Assembly (NCBI GenBank): GCA_012518125.1
Contig: JAAYTF010000035.1
Location: 1-38,060, forward strand
DNA from: Bacilli bacterium
GTDB lineage: Bacteria; Bacillota; Bacilli; Bacillales; Amphibacillaceae
Length of the DNA: 38,060 nt
Direction of reading: 5' to 3'
The translations under genes and the position numbers were made by a program. This document shows positions 37,256 to 38,060 of the stretch, piece by piece. Position 1 is the first letter of the stretch. Each line of letters opens with the position of its first letter. Below the pieces are notes generated by a model. The model was not told the DNA's origin and did not search any database. It saw only the letters and a program-made list of their open reading frames with translations.

Positions 37256-38060
37256 TTATTCGATGACCCGTCCGTATTTGCCGCCGCCGCCCGCATCGAT
37301 GGCAACTTTCCCGTTTCGCATGGCGATGATGGAAGCGGCGATTTTTTCCGAAACGACGCCCAACAATTGCTCGTAAGATGCGTGATGGATGACGTTCATT
37401 TCCGTTCCAAATTTCAAGAGCAACCGTTCCCGCGTCTTTTTGCCGAGTCCCGGTATATATTCCAAAGGTACTTGATAAATGTAAGGCGGGCGTTTCGGGC
37501 GTTCCGTCCGCTCTGATTTCAACTGTTGGATTCGGTCGTAGACCCCGTTTACAATCCGGGGCGAATGACACACCGGGCAATGTTGCGCTTCGAACGGTGC
37601 GGGGCGAAAACACGACTGGCATACGGTGCGATAATACTTTCCGAGGCGGGGATCCATTCCGTAGTTGGCGACGATGCCCCGGCCTCCTTGTCCGCGCAAA
37701 CTGAAGGCGAACTCTTGAAAATTGACATCTTTCAATTTTATTTTCTGATATTCCCTGCCGATTTTCAGCAACGAGTGGCTGTCCGAATTCGTCAAATACG
37801 TATAACGATGCAATTCTTTCACGTTGTCGGCCATGTGGGTATCGGAACTTAAGCCAAGTTCGATCGCGTCAATTTTTTCGGGATCGAGCACTTCAGCGAG
37901 CGACTTTTGCACGCCACGTCCATATAAACTTTTAAAAGGAGTAAAGACATGTGCCGGAATGAACAAACCTTCAAGCTCACGCGCCATCTTTTGCAGCGTC
38001 CGGCCGGTTTCGTAGACGCGTTGTGAACTTAAGCGGATATTTTTCATCCGGCGTTTAAGC
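37256..38060 (-). CDS. yqxK: Endonuclease Q / YqxK-like PHP-domain protein, C-terminal part (5' end outside window)
   Basis: TYLTNSDSHSLLKIGREY, zinc-ribbon CQSCFRPAPFEAQHCPVCHSP, helix-hairpin-helix PLEYIPGLGKKTRERLL; frame remains open to the window edge. Confidence 0.8.
   Translation of the reverse strand, partial: LKRRMKNIRLSSQRVYETGRTLQKMARELEGLFIPAHVFTPFKSLYGRGVQKSLAEVLDPEKIDAIELGLSSDTHMADNVKELHRYTYLTNSDSHSLLKIGREYQKIKLKDVNFQEFAFSLRGQGGRGIVANYGMDPRLGKYYRTVCQSCFRPAPFEAQHCPVCHSPRIVNGVYDRIQQLKSERTERPKRPPYIYQVPLEYIPGLGKKTRERLLLKFGTEMNVIHHASYEQLLGVVSEKIAASIIAMRNGKVAIDAGGGGKYGRVIE

Noticed and set aside
37026-37622. Minus-strand 198-aa ORF overlapping spoIIM and yqxK
   Set aside because: Out-of-frame overlap with two recognised genes; Arg/His-rich composition.
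1-38060. CRISPR arrays, tRNA/rRNA genes, prophage or intact IS elements
   Set aside because: No regular spaced repeats, cloverleaf-like tRNA, integrase module other than XerD, or transposase was seen on either strand.

Overview
This is a Bacillaceae-type chromosomal segment. Nearly all coding capacity is on the minus strand and follows the conserved sleB / gudB / recQ-ypbB / resEDCBA-rluB / spmBA-dacB / scpBA / ribT-ppiB-lysA / spoVA / sigF-spoIIAB-spoIIAA-dacF / pdp / deoB-xerD-yqzK-fur-spoIIM-yqxK backbone. Most genes are recognisable housekeeping or sporulation genes. The interesting content is where the expected order is broken. (1) A three-gene WxL surface-protein cassette (large WxL protein, small WxL protein, DUF916/DUF3324 WxL-interacting protein) sits between sigF and spoVAA, bracketed by its own hairpin terminators. 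(2) The spoVA locus is contracted to spoVAA-spoVAB-spoVAF, with no spoVAC/AD/AEb/AEa between AB and AF. (3) A compact osmoprotectant ABC cassette (ATPase, one permease, one lipoprotein) lies between deoB and pdp where punA would be expected, next to about 290 bp of unexplained noncoding DNA. (4) ribT is present without the rest of a rib operon. (5) A 30-aa YjcZ-like plus-strand micro-ORF, missed by the ORF track, has a SigK-like promoter. (6) A perfect palindrome occupies the spacer of a consensus promoter in front of fur. No tRNA, rRNA, CRISPR array or intact mobile element was seen. All calls come from reading sequence and translations; no database searches were run.
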